Shown: piece by piece, positions 25,701 through 36,650 of the stretch
Position numbering within the stretch: position 1 is the stretch's first letter
Layout: each line of letters opens with the position of its first letter
Source: Gigantopelta aegis
Lineage: Eukaryota > Mollusca > Gastropoda > Neomphalida > Peltospiridae
Assembly (NCBI RefSeq): GCF_016097555.1
Contig: NC_054706.1
Coordinates: 75,796,218 to 75,860,217, forward strand
DNA length: 64,000 nt
Direction of reading: 5' to 3'
Program-made: the position numbers and the translations under genes
Notes under the pieces: generated by a model
The model's database searches: none
What the model was told of the DNA's origin: nothing
What the model saw: the letters and a program-made list of their open reading frames with translations, nothing else

Positions 25701-28700
25701 AGTCAGTTGATATCAGAGGGTTACCCACTCCCCATCAAAACAGAGCAAGGTACAGTTAAAGTTTTATTTTGTGTAATGACAGAATTAGAGCACATTGATT
25801 TATTAGTCCCCTACTGGTCCAACCAGAGGGCACTACAGTGCTGTCTGGTGTATCGGCACACCTAAGCATTCAAAGACCATTTTCTATGTGAACACTGTGA
25901 AATACTTCATAAAATGTGTCTCTCACCAATGAAGCATTGCATAATCAGAAATGCACTACAAATTGTTTTATGTCTGTAATAAATAAACATTTAAAATTTG
26001 TCCATAAATGTACACATCCTCCTTGTATCCAAAACGATTTGCATGTCTGGTGATTCGGCGCAGTAGATGTGGATCGGTGACCCGACTATTTATGACCTCA
26101 TTTTGTAGCCCTTAAGCGCTACACTATTGTCCCAGGATTATTTTAGTACTTTTTTGTTTTATCTTGTCAAAAGCTATTACTATGAAAATGAACAATAACA
26201 CATGACCCATCTCATGATCTGTTTCGGAATCATTTTCTTGCAGATGCATACATATTCATTGTCATGCATGGCTAAGATGCCTACATGGATTTTTTTTTGT
26301 CGGGTAGATTGTGGATCTCATTTCGCTTTTATTTTATTAATTTTTTTATTATTATTATTTTATTTTTTTTGGGGGGGGTGGGGTGGGGTGTGTGTGTGTG
26401 TGTAAAAATGTGACAATTGTGAACTGGAATGACTGTCAATTAAGGTGTAAAACTTTTGTTTTGTTTGCATTTGTCTGTGTTTTCCTTTTCAGTTTAAATA
26501 AAAATAACCGAACAAAAATAATTACTATAATTTTAAAAATGTGGGAAAGGTGTTTTTAGACTGGTTTTAACATTCTTAATATCAATAAGGCTGACCTACT
26601 TCGCGTTTATGTACACGAAAGCAAGTAAATTATTTATTTTGAAATTATATATTATTGATAATTAAAAAAACCCCATTAATTGTACTATTAACAATAAATA
26701 TATTGATACTTGATTAAAAATTGTAATTGAACTTTAATTCGTTAAAAACACCGACAACATGACAACTTCCTAAGCATACTTGAGCAAAATAACAAGTGCG
26801 CCAAACCACTGGCCGTGCCGATACACCGGACACGGTTGTATAGGTTTCATCTCCGTCTGTCTGTCCATACATCTGTCCCACATATAGTTTGCTGGATGTT
26901 TTTTTTTAGAATGCCTTGAGATATTGAACTGAAATGTTCAGTATAGCTTTATCATGTACTGTACTGTTACAGATCAAGTTTAACTTTTGTGGTGATTTAC
27001 CTATTTTTGACGGAGTTATGGTCCTTGAACTTGGGAAGTATGAAAATTAGTTTTTCAGAAGGCCTTGAGATATTGACCTCAAATTGTGTGTATAGCTTTA
27101 TAATGTACTGTTACAGATCAAGTTCAACTTTTAAGGCGATTTACCCATTTTTGACGGAGTTATGGCCCTTAAATGTAGGAGATATGAAAATTAGTTTTTC
27201 GGACTTTTATATTGATATTGATGTGAAATTTTGTATATACCTTTATCATGTACTGTTACTGATCAAGTTTAACCTTTGTGGTAATTTACCCACTTTTCAC
27301 AGATGTACCTGTATTGCCCTTGAATTTCGGCGATATGAATAATTGTTGGGTTTGATAGGGGGACATGTATTGCTTTAGCAGTACTCTCGGAATGCTTCTT
27401 AATCATCGGCGTCATTTGATAATTCCAACACATAGTCTTAGTATAAAAACCTGCTACATTTTTAAATTAGTAGCAAGGGATCTTTTTTATGAACTTTCCC
27501 ACAGACAGGACAGCACAGCACGTGCCATAGCCAACTGAGTTCAAGGGTCGGAATTCTCCTCGGATCGGCTGTTTTCCTCTCATGGAACATTGTGTTTCCT
27601 CGCATTTTAAGCGTCCTTTTCCCCCAAAATGTGTCAGATGGCACAGATTTTAACCTAGGATTTCAAGAATTTCCGGGACCCCTCTATATATCCTCTTTTT
27701 TTACAGTTCACCAGTTACCACACCTGGAGTTAAATTGTGTTCCCCGGTACATGTGATAATCACAAAGTTAAATTGTGTTCCCCGGTACATGTGATACTCA
27801 CAAAGTTAAATTGTGTTCCCCGGTACATGTGATACTCACAAAGTTAAATTGTGTTCCCCGGTACATGTGATAATCACAAAGTTAAATTGTGTTCCCCGGT
27901 ACATGTGATACTCACAAAGTTAAATTGTGTTCCCCGGTACATGTGATAATCACAAAGTTAAATTGTGTTCCCTGGTACATGTGATAATCACAAAGTTAAA
28001 ACAAAACCTTAAATGTTGGTACAAGCATAACCTGGGGGGGGGGGGGGGGGGGGGGTATTTTGTCTACATCTTTTCTGTAATAAATAAATGAAACACTTTG
28101 AAATTAAGAGTGGAAAGGTGAAAAGCAATCAGTAATATTTTACCACTTAACTATATTGCATCTGCGAAGTATTGCAGAGATTAAAATTGTGTAGAATTCC
28201 AGATGTTTTAACAAACTAATATTTTGTCTAATAAATTAAATTTACTTTTCAGATAGATATAAAAAATTTGTGTTCAGCAAAGCAGTGTACACTAAACCTC
28301 AGTCGAATAGTCCAATGTTTGCAATCGACTGTGAAATGGTAAGTGAAAACGTGACAGCAGAAAGAAGGTTGAGAAATATTCATGTGAATGTGCTTGTGGT
28401 TCATCATCAGTGACTGATGAAAACATTATTATTATTTTTTAATTAGAGATAGAGAATAACTGGTTACTGTCTTACGATAACGACTTTACCCTGTGGTTAC
28501 TGTGTCACGATAACGACTTTACCCTGTGGTTACTGTCTTACGATAACGACTTTACCCTGTGGTTACTGTCTTACGATAACGACTTTACCCTGTGGTTACT
28601 GTCTTACGATAACGACTTTACCCTGTGGTTACTGTCTTACGATAACAACTTTACCCTGTGGAAGGGGCGGGATGTAGCCCAGTGATAAAGCGCTCACTTG

Positions 28701-31700
28701 ATGCACGGTCGGTTTGGGATCAATCCCCTTCAGTGGGCCCATTGGGCTATTTCTCGTTCCAGCCAGTGCATCACGACTGGCATGTCAAAGGCCGTGGTAT
28801 GTACTACCCTGTCTATGGGATGGTGCATATAAAAGATCCCTTGCTAATCGAAAATAGCCCATGAAGTGGCAACAGCGGGTTTCCTCTCTCAATATCTGTG
28901 TGGTCCGTAACCATATGTCTTGACGCCATATAATCGTGTTGAGTGCATCATTAAATAAAACATTCCTTTCTTTCTTTACCCTGTGAAGGTTAGATTTTTA
29001 TCTAAATTAGAAAGAATGGTGAATGCCATGAGGTGACTGAAAATATAGAAATTTATCTAGTCATAATATTTTGCCAATACAGTCATATAGTGATTGCAGG
29101 ATAAAAAAGATTAGCATTTGCAAAAATGAAACTGACTTTAGTTATTAGGCAGTGTACATTTGTTTTGGTTATTAGTAATATTACAGCTTTTGTACTATTA
29201 AATTACAGACCACTTAGAACATTTTGCTTAATTCTCAGTTTTGGTAATTCTGGTGTTTGTGGTAGCTGAAAATACATTTTTTGTACGTTTTGTTGTTTAC
29301 ATCAGTTTATAGTTACATCTTTGAATGTTTAACTCAATGCATGATTAAAAAATTAAAAAATTAATTAAATTAAAATTTTAATTGAATCTTTTAATTTAAA
29401 AAAAAGTTTAATTAACTTTTTTCCCCTGTAACATGTTACGGTGAACATCTATTGATGCAACCATCAGTGCTGCAGAATGTTTATGGTCATCAAGACAATA
29501 AGTATTGAATTACTTGAATGTTTGTGCTGTGATGTTTGATTGTTTTCGTCCAGTGTTTGACTACTGCTCGGAGGAACGAGCTGGCCCGGGTGTCTGTAGT
29601 GAATGAGAAACTGAAGCTGGTTTATGAGAGTTACGTCAAGCCCTACAACAAGATCATTAACTATCTGACAAGGTACGCTATATATATATTTCAGGTATAG
29701 TGGAATGACTATAGATATTTTATATGTCATCACACTTAGTATTGCTATGTATATATTTCAGATATAGTAGAATGACCATAGATATTTTATATGCCATTTC
29801 ACTTAGTATTACTATATATATATTTAAGATATAGTGGTATCACCATGGAGATTTTATATGCCATCACTCTTAGTATTGCTATATAGAGAATATCTAGTTA
29901 ATGACGTCGGATATCTGCTTTATTCTGTGACGGTAAGAATGGGAAATTTTGCGAGGCTCTGCCGAGTGGAATTTCTCATTCGCAGGAGACAATATTTCGA
30001 AATGTCAGGTAACTGGAAGTCAATTCATATGGTTTTTTTACCAATAGTTCAGTTGTGTGAATTATATTTGCGTAACCTGTGGGTTAACTGATTGCATACC
30101 TCAAAGTTGCATTGAAATTATATTTTAAATACATGATTTTTAGCTTAAACGTAGAGTTAAAACAAAATACAAAAGAAAATATTTTATAAAACAGATTCTT
30201 TTATGCTTGCTAAAGTTAACAATATTTTAAAAGGACTAAATATCAGCCCCAGTACTAAAACAAAATAGATACACTGCCAGATTCCTTTTCTCGTTTTGCG
30301 GTGGCCAAGTTACTTTCACTTTATCAATGATACTTCTATACTACAGTGATGTTCCAAATCTTCGTTTTTTAAAGCTCATTATGCGATATTAGTATTTTTC
30401 AGCTTTTGTGACACTTTTGGATTGTGTTAAAACTGTTTTCAACATTTATAAACTGTTATGTCTAATATAGGCCTATATTTCTTTAGAGATGAAATAGCAG
30501 GAGATAAGGCCCCCAGCGGGTCGTGACATTTCTGTAACACTTTTGGCTTGACTCTATACTGAACATTTACTTAGACTGGTCGCAAGTTACAACTGTTGCA
30601 ATATAACATTGTTTACTGATTTGCTGCACATCAATAATCTAAAAATCAGCCTAAAACATTTGTTGGAATACTAGTCAAACTTTAGGGTCTCGAAATCACA
30701 ATACTCAGCTGTATAATAAACTTCCTGTAATCGTAAAGTTTGCAAGTTTTAATTTCTGAACGGCTACAGGTCACGATGTAACCGATTTGCTGTTCGCGTA
30801 AATTTAATTTTGCTTACCCGACATGCGAACAGAATGGCCCTGCATAAGGCCTGAACAGGATAAAGCAAATATCCAACATCTTTAACTAGTTATTTTGTTT
30901 ATCCTGCAGACCATAAACATTAAGGCAATTATTTCTTTTATTTCGGCCACATTGTACAATGATCTAGAGGTCAAATGAGCAATTTTGTAATGTAGGCTTT
31001 GCATGTGACGTTCTGTCAACAGAAATGGTGGTTGTAGGATAGATATATATATTTCAGGTATAGTGGTATGACCAAGACGATCCTAGATCCCATCACAGTG
31101 AGACTGGAAGATGTTCAGCGCGATTTACAGAGACTGTTACCATCAGACGCCATCTGGTGTGGACAATCCCTCTGTTCTGACTTGATAGCGTTACAGGTAA
31201 GATGTACAAGTTTCTACTCTGTTGTCTCTGTATACATGTTCAGCGCGATTTACAGAGACTGTTACCATCAGACGCCATCTGGTGTGGACAATCCCTGTGT
31301 TCTGACTTGATAGCGTTACAGGTAAGATGTACAGGTTTCTACTCTGTTGTCTCTGTATACATGTTCAGTGTGATATACAGAGACTGTCTCACCATAGTGT
31401 AGTCAGAAGGTGAATTAGAGGTATTACTTTTCCAGCAGTGGTGATGCTGTGAATGTCTTACTTTTGCATTTAAATTCAATGTTACTTTTTTGTTTTTAGG
31501 TACGTTTTTCACAAAATACGTCCCAGGATAATGAAACCTGCATCTTTAACTGTCTATCTCAGTGCATATTAAATGCCTTTTTATTTATTAAATTAAATTT
31601 TTTACAAAATGAATTTACATTAATTTCGATTTAAAACCCCACAAAAAACCCCAACCCAACTAAATTCTAAATTGATTTTTAAATATATTCCCTCCCCCCT

Positions 31701-34700
31701 CAATAGTTTCATGATGTGCAGTATTTCTAGTGTTCTGAAAGTAAAAAATAAAACTGAATTTTCACACACACACTCCTCCATTTAAAAAAAGATGAAAGTC
31801 TAGCATTTAATATATAATGGCCAGACAGATTATTTCTTTAATAAAATTGAATTGAAATTTTAATAAATAATTTTTTTAAAACATCTATGGATACAGCTCT
31901 GAGTGTCAGCAAATACGTTTATGATAAACAAGACATTTAACACTGCAGGATTCTTGTGTGCTTAAAACTGTTCCAATTTTATAAATTCAGAATAAAAATG
32001 TACTAAACGTTTTGACAAAATGGTAAGCAAAATGCTGTAATTCCAACTGGCACAACATCTGATTATAAAATAATTCAGTGTTTTTGAAAATATCTGAAAT
32101 ATAATGACGACAGTTAAAGATCAGTTAATCTAACATTACAATTTCCGTAATGCACTAATGATATACATCACTGACATTGAAGTATCCAGTCACTATAAAC
32201 AATCACCATCAAGTAAAAAATTACTGCTGTGTATGGTCTTTCTCCTAAGTACTTCACAGTAATAATATAAGTATATATATATAGCAATACTGTACAGTAA
32301 TTGATCTATTTTTCAGATGTTCCATCCCTACGTGATAGACACGAGTGTTATTTATAACCTGACTGGCTACCGGTGGAAGAAAACTGGTCTCAAGAGACTC
32401 ACCGAGTTGTTCCTCGAGTAGGTTGAATACGTGCAGAGGCAGATCGGGGGGGGGGGGGGGGGGGGGGGGGTGGGTGTGGAGGCAGTGGCCCGGGCCCCCC
32501 TAAATTTTGTGACAGTTATAATTTTATTATATATTAATTTTCATATTTTTTTTACGATCTCATGACTAGTATAATTATAAGACTCCATTATATGTGGTCA
32601 TCTGGGACAGAAAAAGTACACTTGAGGTGGTAAACATTTTGACCTGGGACGGAATTTTCAGCACCGAGGATGTACTTTTTCAATCCCTCATGACTGCATA
32701 TGGTGAAGTCTTCTTCTCTCATCCATTCGATAAATACATGAAAACTATCATTTTACATGAACAGAAAATATGGCTGTACATTAGGTTAATGGCCAGCCAG
32801 CTTAAGAGTTCAGTTAATATTTTAGCATATATACCTACCTACCTACCTACCTACCTACATGTACCTACACACACACATATATATAGACATAGTGTATAGA
32901 CACATACATTCTGTCTGTCTGACTGTCTTTTAGCCGTTTATTAGACATTTGTTCATTTAATATGTACAGGTAATTGTTTATTTTTTCGCTGTATTAATTT
33001 ATGATTTAGTGTTTTGTTATCATGTTATAGAGCTAATTTGTTATGCTATTTATTACTGGGTTGCATGTAAGTCTATTATTCAGCTGTTTGTAAATTGATT
33101 ATTTCAGTCGTAAAATTCAGGAAAGTAAGCAAGGTCATAGTTCTGTTGAAGACAGCCAAGCGACGATGGAGCTGGTTCTCCTCAAACTGAAAAACGGTAA
33201 ATAACAAATGTTAATATTCACTGCACACCTTTCCTATACCCAGGCTAGGGATTGGAGGATTCATTTGTAAAAATTGTCAATTAAATTTTCAGTATTTAGT
33301 CCATGGTTTGATTTATTCACAATACTTTCCACAAGTATACAATTTTAAGAGGAACAAACTTTAATAAAAATAAACCTTAATCGAAATAAACCATGGTACT
33401 TAAATTGAAAAACAGTGCATCGAACCATGGGCCTAAAACCATGAATATGATGAACTGTGATTAAATACCGTGCCTCTAACGTAGGCTAAAGAGTCCAATT
33501 AGTCAGAGCTTTGTCAGTTCAGATTGGTGTTGGGAAGCTGACGATCTTGCTTTATAGATCAGGATTATTAAATTCATCATGGCAACCCCTACAAATTGTA
33601 TGCATGCGAGATCATTAAAAATTTTGGTCTAGGATCTAAAGTTTCTTAAACACTCTGAAAACATAGGGGGATTTTTCAAAGACAATTTCCAATCAAATAC
33701 AGTAACATTTTCCAATGATCTTTTATGAAATTGTAATTCCACATATAATGTTTTAGGTTTGACGTTTGGAGATTGTGTTCTTGAGGCATTTGAGGACATG
33801 CAGAAACAAGTGGATAATACTGTAACCCTGCCAACAAATGCTGGACAATTGGAAGATAAATCGTTAAAAACAACCGGCGAGCAGAAGACGTCAGTAAAGG
33901 AGGAACCTGTATCATGTGATGGACAATTAGAAAACAAATCACCAACCGAGTCATCGGGGGACTCCAAGGCAGACAGTCAGACTAGCGATTCAGAGGATGG
34001 AGATTTGGAGAGCAGAGATATGGAGAATAAACACTTGGACAGTAGAGAGTTAGAGAACTGTAGCAAGAGAACTGTGGAAGAGAGAAGGAATCTCTTTTTG
34101 CAAGAGAAACATTACAGCAGTTTGTTTGAACAAGTGAAGAAAGTTAAAAAGACAGGTGACGTTTCATTGTTTTGTGACTCGTGTGTGAATTGTCAAAGAT
34201 AAAATATAATTGTGATATTTAATAAATATTGACCCGTGTCATTTAATCAATATTGACCTGTGTCATTTAATAAATATTGACCGGTGTTATCTGGTAGTAA
34301 AGAATTTAGAAAAAATAGTGTGTGGCTGAACAGGTTTGATTTTAGAAAAAGGACTTTCATGCACCAAAAGGTAATACAACAAACAAATCAATAAAACATA
34401 CATTATAAAGATTTAATACAAAAAAAGAAAAGAAAACATTTTACAACGCCCTTCAAAGATCATCTCATCCCACCCACACAAACAAGTTTCACTCTTCTTT
34501 TCCAGAAGTTTCCCATACTCATTAATATTTCACCTTTAACTACTTACTCTTTTTTATTGCACATATTTCCCAGGGAAAACACCCAAATTCATCAATAACG
34601 TTTTAACAAAAGGAATGCACAAAACACACATTTCATAAAACAATACCTGACATAGGCCTATGACATATACAAGCACGCACAATAAATATTTTAGAATATT

Positions 34701-36149
34701 ATTTTAGTCTCAGTTTTAATGCCACTATTAAGTAGCTATAATTAGTTTGTTGTTGGCATTTTCCAGCTGTTGTTATTGACAATGAGGAGGTCACTTCAAG
34801 GTGGAAGTCGGAACAAAGTGATGATGTCACGTGTGTAGAAGTATCTAGTGACACGGCGTGCTACAAACAGGCCAAGAAACATGTAACAGATTTTCCGTTT
34901 TTCTGGACTCAGTTCCACGGTTTCTCTCAGTCGGACTCGGAGGCGCCAGACACAGAAGATCTGAGAAAGGTTTGTAGTGGATGTGTTGTCCCTATAGATA
35001 CGTAGAATTACTGTAGTATGAAACAAATATATTATAGAAATACATGGTAGCAAATGTGAAATCCAGAATGGCTTTGTGAACCTGAACAAAAAAAAACTTA
35101 TGCAATTTTCTGAATATTTGTCTCTTAAAGGAACATACCCTAGTTTCGACACGTGAAAATGAACACTAAGTTTAGTTAATCTACAAACCTGTAACACATT
35201 TGGATAAAGTTACAATTGAGTGAAACATGAGTCTGTGACTCTGAAATGGTGAAATACCCTCTAAAAATAGATTAAAACTGGACTCCTTAGCTGTTACTTC
35301 TCAGATGCATGTGCGTTTTTAAAAATATGAGAAATACATTTTGTGATATTGAAAACGCTAGGATGACCGAAAACACTTCAAATGTACGGAAATGGATAAT
35401 CTAAACAATAAAATCTAAGTAAAGTATGACTTCAGTTATCAAAAACGGCTCTAATAGTAAAAAATATGCCTTAGTGTTTAAAAACTAGGGTATGTCCCTT
35501 TAAAATGTAGATTTGACCTCACACATGTAATATCTTTTTTATTTTTAGATACCGGGTACTGAGATATGTGCCGCCTATATGTGGTAAAATGTTGCTAACG
35601 GAAAAATATAGCTGGTTTTATCTTAGACTACATGTCAGAATTATCAAATGTTTGACATCCAATAGCTGATTATTAATAAATCGGTGTGCTCTAGTGGTGT
35701 GAATAAACAAAATAAATGTTTTTGATGGTGAAAAGCTTAAAAGCCGATTATTAATAAATCAGTGTGCTCTGGTGGTGTCATTAAACAATTTTTTTTTGTT
35801 CTTTTAAGCCATGTTGCGAAATCATCAGAACATCAAAATGTTGCAAACTAACATATTTTAAATAGGTTTTCTGTTATATAATTTAAACTATACAGTATAT
35901 TGTTTATTGTCAGCTTATTTGTATTGACTGATTCTGTTGTTGCTCAGCATATTTTTCAAATTTAGCACAACTTAAATTGATCATTTCTTACCTATGTTTA
36001 TGTTACAGGAAAGACTGCAGAAAATCAACAAATATCTGAGAAAACTGATGAAGAAAGTGAAGGAAAGTTCTCTAGTGTGTGTTCTATTGACGGGACGAGA
36101 CGACCAACACAAACTTTGTAATGGTGGCGCATTTGTGAAAATCACATAG
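19756..36149 (+). CDS. REXO5: REXO5-like RNA exonuclease (DEDDh 3'-5' exonuclease), 14 exons
   Basis: Coding exons: 19756-19887, 20547-20777, 21413-21576, 23583-23709, 24975-25089, 25615-25749, 28253-28338, 29554-29672, 31058-31196, 32317-32417, 33108-33196, 33757-34155, 34767-34969 and 36009-36149. All junctions are GT-AG and all phases agree, giving 726 aa. The N-terminus is Lys/Glu/Ser-rich, and a region of about 60 aa (residues 165-220, WCRLLRMGK...) matches the REXO5 pre-exonuclease segment. The exonuclease domain spans about 322-485. ExoI is FAIDCEM (D327, E329), ExoII is GQSLCSDLIAL (D411) and ExoIII is GHSSVED (H460, D465), so all five catalytic residues are present. HPYVIDTS also matches the family. 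Human REXO5 (NEF-sp) is 774 aa and ends with two RRMs and a short tail. Here an acidic linker (exon 12) replaces the RRMs, yet the tail (KYLRKLMKKVKES...) still aligns. Likely role: nuclear/nucleolar RNA 3' trimming. The start is the first Met of a Lys-rich leader. Confidence 0.93.
19965..20250 (-). repeat. Dispersed element (copy in REXO5 intron 1)
   Basis: On the minus strand this reads '...gatttagtgagcatggtagg', 'ttatacatttttggtttgtg' and 'tatatatagggtatgtaac'. The same order of blocks is found at 54420-54692 (+) and 57535-57900 (-). An AT-rich palindrome 'atatctcagatatgagatat' sits inside at about 20060-20085. No coding function was recognised. Confidence 0.7.
20293..20564 (+). repeat. 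136-bp tandem duplication spanning the REXO5 exon 2 acceptor
   Basis: Copy 1 (20293-20428) and copy 2 (20429-20564) are nearly identical. Each includes a polypyrimidine tract, 'ttccatgtag' and the first 18 nt of exon 2 (GAAGAAGAATTGGCAAC). Only the second acceptor opens into the full exon. The first runs into an in-frame TAG after 12 codons. Confidence 0.9.
21987..23432. mobile_element. Non-autonomous element in REXO5 intron 3
   Basis: The ends are roughly inverted: the left has 'caggccttgaccttaa', the right read inward has 'cagggctcgaccttag', and both continue into 'ggtagccc...' blocks. The interior is AT-rich with (TTA)n tracts at about 22214 and 22315. I found no convincing target-site duplication and no protein. 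Confidence 0.5.
24390..24625 (+). repeat. SINE, headless, in REXO5 intron 4
   Basis: It carries 'ccagtgcaccacgactggta', 'ataaaagatcccttgctact' and the tail 'gtttgacatgtaatagccaa'. The tRNA-like head is missing or unrecognisable. Confidence 0.75.
25790..27410 (+). repeat. Dispersed repeat interrupted by a TA-flanked MITE
   Basis: The left part '(c)tactggtccaaccagaggg' and the right part 'ataggtttcatctccgtctg' are contiguous once the MITE at 25836-26838 is removed. The right part runs through 'tctgtctgtccatacatctg' and a degenerate repeat of about 145 bp. That repeat has 'gatcaagtt' at 26972, 27116 and 27261 with 'gacggagttatgg' blocks. It ends near 'gggggacatgtattgcttta'. This looks like a common molluscan non-coding repeat; no protein was seen. 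Confidence 0.6.
25836..26838. mobile_element. Tc1/mariner-type MITE, 1.0 kb, TA target
   Basis: The terminal inverted repeats share 'ggtgtatcggcac', starting CAGTGCTGTC on the left and CAACCGTGTC when the right end is read inward, over 24 bp. TA flanks both sides (25834-25835 and 26839-26840). Removing the element restores a continuous host repeat, which confirms the boundaries. No transposase frame is present. Confidence 0.8.
27470..27570 (-). repeat. SINE fragment in REXO5 intron 6
   Basis: The reverse-complement SINE core 'tagtagcaagggatctttt' followed by 'cccacagacaggacagca' is present. Confidence 0.7.
27729..27999 (+). repeat. 38-bp minisatellite, 7 copies
   Basis: The unit starts 'gttaaattgtgttccccggt' and recurs exactly every 38 bp (27729, 27767, 27805 and so on). 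Differences are single bases ('aat'/'act', 'ccc'/'cct'). It is in REXO5 intron 6. The repeats are contiguous, without unique spacers, so it is not a CRISPR array. Confidence 0.95.
28034..28055 (+). repeat. Poly-G run (22 G)
   Basis: Twenty-two consecutive G on the transcribed-sense strand of REXO5 intron 6. It could form a G-quadruplex. The length is prone to sequencing error. Confidence 0.9.
28253..33196 (+). CDS. REXO5: Exonuclease-domain exons 7-11 of REXO5
   Basis: These five exons encode the catalytic domain. Exon 7 ends exactly on the ExoI motif (IDCEM), exon 9 carries ExoII (SDLIAL), exon 10 begins MFHPYVIDTS, and exon 11 carries GHSSVED. Splitting the active site across separate exons means that skipping any one of them would kill activity. 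Introns 8 and 9 hold duplicated pieces of exon 9, and introns 7 and 10 hold SINE and poly-G sequence. Confidence 0.93.
28461..28661 (+). repeat. 33-bp minisatellite, 6 copies, with a SINE in its last unit
   Basis: The unit starts 'tggttactgtcttacgataa' and ends 'cgactttaccctg', at 33-bp spacing. A SINE inserted into the final 'ctttaccctgtg', which became its target-site duplication. It is in REXO5 intron 7, right after exon 7. Confidence 0.93.
28662..28973 (+). repeat. Full-length SINE with 12-bp TSD
   Basis: The head is 'aaggggcgggatgtagccca' with B-box-like 'ggtttgggatcaatcccc'. The core 'aaaagatcccttgctaatc' and a tail ending 'aaataaaacattcctttctt' follow. CTTTACCCTGTG duplications flank it at 28650-28661 and 28974-28985. 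Confidence 0.88.
29681..29885 (+). repeat. 67-bp repeat, 3 copies, decayed copies of the exon 9 acceptor region
   Basis: Units begin 'tttcaggtatagtgg' (29689), 'tttcagatatagtag' (29756) and 'tttaagatatagtgg' (29823). Each resembles the true exon 9 start at 31058 ('tttcag|GTATAGTGGTATGAC') and stays alignable through 'catcaca.ttag', at about 70% identity. They lie in REXO5 intron 8, 1.2-1.4 kb upstream of the real exon. Confidence 0.75.
31111..31385 (+). repeat. 125-bp tandem duplication of the exon 9 3' half
   Basis: Copies start at 31111 (inside exon 9), 31236 and 31361 (partial). Copy 2 repeats the last 78 nt of exon 9 plus the donor GTAAGA. The only coding difference is a synonymous Leu codon. 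Its 5' edge reads 'gttcag|CGCGATTTACAG', an AG followed by an in-phase 26-codon segment at 31244-31321, so it could act as an extra exon. Confidence 0.92.
32446..32470 (+). repeat. Poly-G run (25 G)
   Basis: This begins 29 nt downstream of the exon 10 donor of REXO5. G-runs this close to a 5' splice site can affect splicing through G-quadruplex formation or hnRNP H-type binding. The effect here is not shown. Confidence 0.9.
35590..35800 (+). repeat. Two SINE tail fragments in REXO5 intron 13
   Basis: The blocks 'gtttgacatccaatagctga' and 'gtgtgctctagtggtgtgaa' occur at about 35647-35715. A second tail, 'agtgtgctctggtggtgtca', occurs at about 35760-35785. Both lack heads. Confidence 0.7.
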
Positions 36150-36204
36150 CAATGTTAGCACATACACAGCCGGGTCGACATCTTATATATTGTTACAAAT
36201 GTAT

Positions 36205-36307
36205 ATTAAACACCTAAAAATATTATAAATCATGTGTTCTCCATTTTAAATACTACTGAGGTTTTGTTTTACTTATAAATTCTCTAGAAGTGGCACATTG
36301 TAATAAA
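36205..36307 (+). terminator. Candidate polyadenylation signals of REXO5
   Basis: ATTAAA lies at 36205-36210 (56 nt after the stop) and AATAAA at 36302-36307 (153 nt after). Either could define a short 3' UTR. A T-rich stretch follows only weakly, so the true cleavage site cannot be chosen from sequence. Confidence 0.4.
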
Positions 36308-36409
36308 TGCCTAATATGTAAAGTGCCAACAATAATATAAATCATATATAAATCTCAACACTGCTCTAGCAATGTCTAGTGTTTGTAGTGATTATAACTA
36401 GCATTCAAC

Positions 36410-36650
36410 TGTGGTAAAGTGCCGTCGGTGTGGGAACGATCCCTCTTGGTGGGTCCATTGGGCTATTTCAGCCAGTGCATCATGACTGTAAGTCCTATCC
36501 GGTCTGTGGGATGGTGCATATAAAATATCCCTTGCTGCTAATGAAAAAATGTAGCGGATTTTCCTTTCTAAGACTGTCAAAATTGCCAAATGTTTGACAT
36601 CCAATAGCCGATGATTAATAAAACAATGTGCTCTAGTGGTGGTAACAAAA
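36410..36650 (+). repeat. SINE, 5'-decayed
   Basis: It has 'ggtgggtccattgggctatt', 'aatatcccttgctgctaatg' and the tail 'gtttgacatccaatagccga'. It lies 260 bp downstream of the REXO5 stop. Confidence 0.75.

Noticed and set aside
27729-27999. CRISPR-like array of regular repeats
   Set aside because: The units are contiguous without unique spacers, in a eukaryotic intron.
34796-35197. 133-aa minus-strand frame
   Set aside because: It lies opposite REXO5 exon 13 and matches no recognised family.
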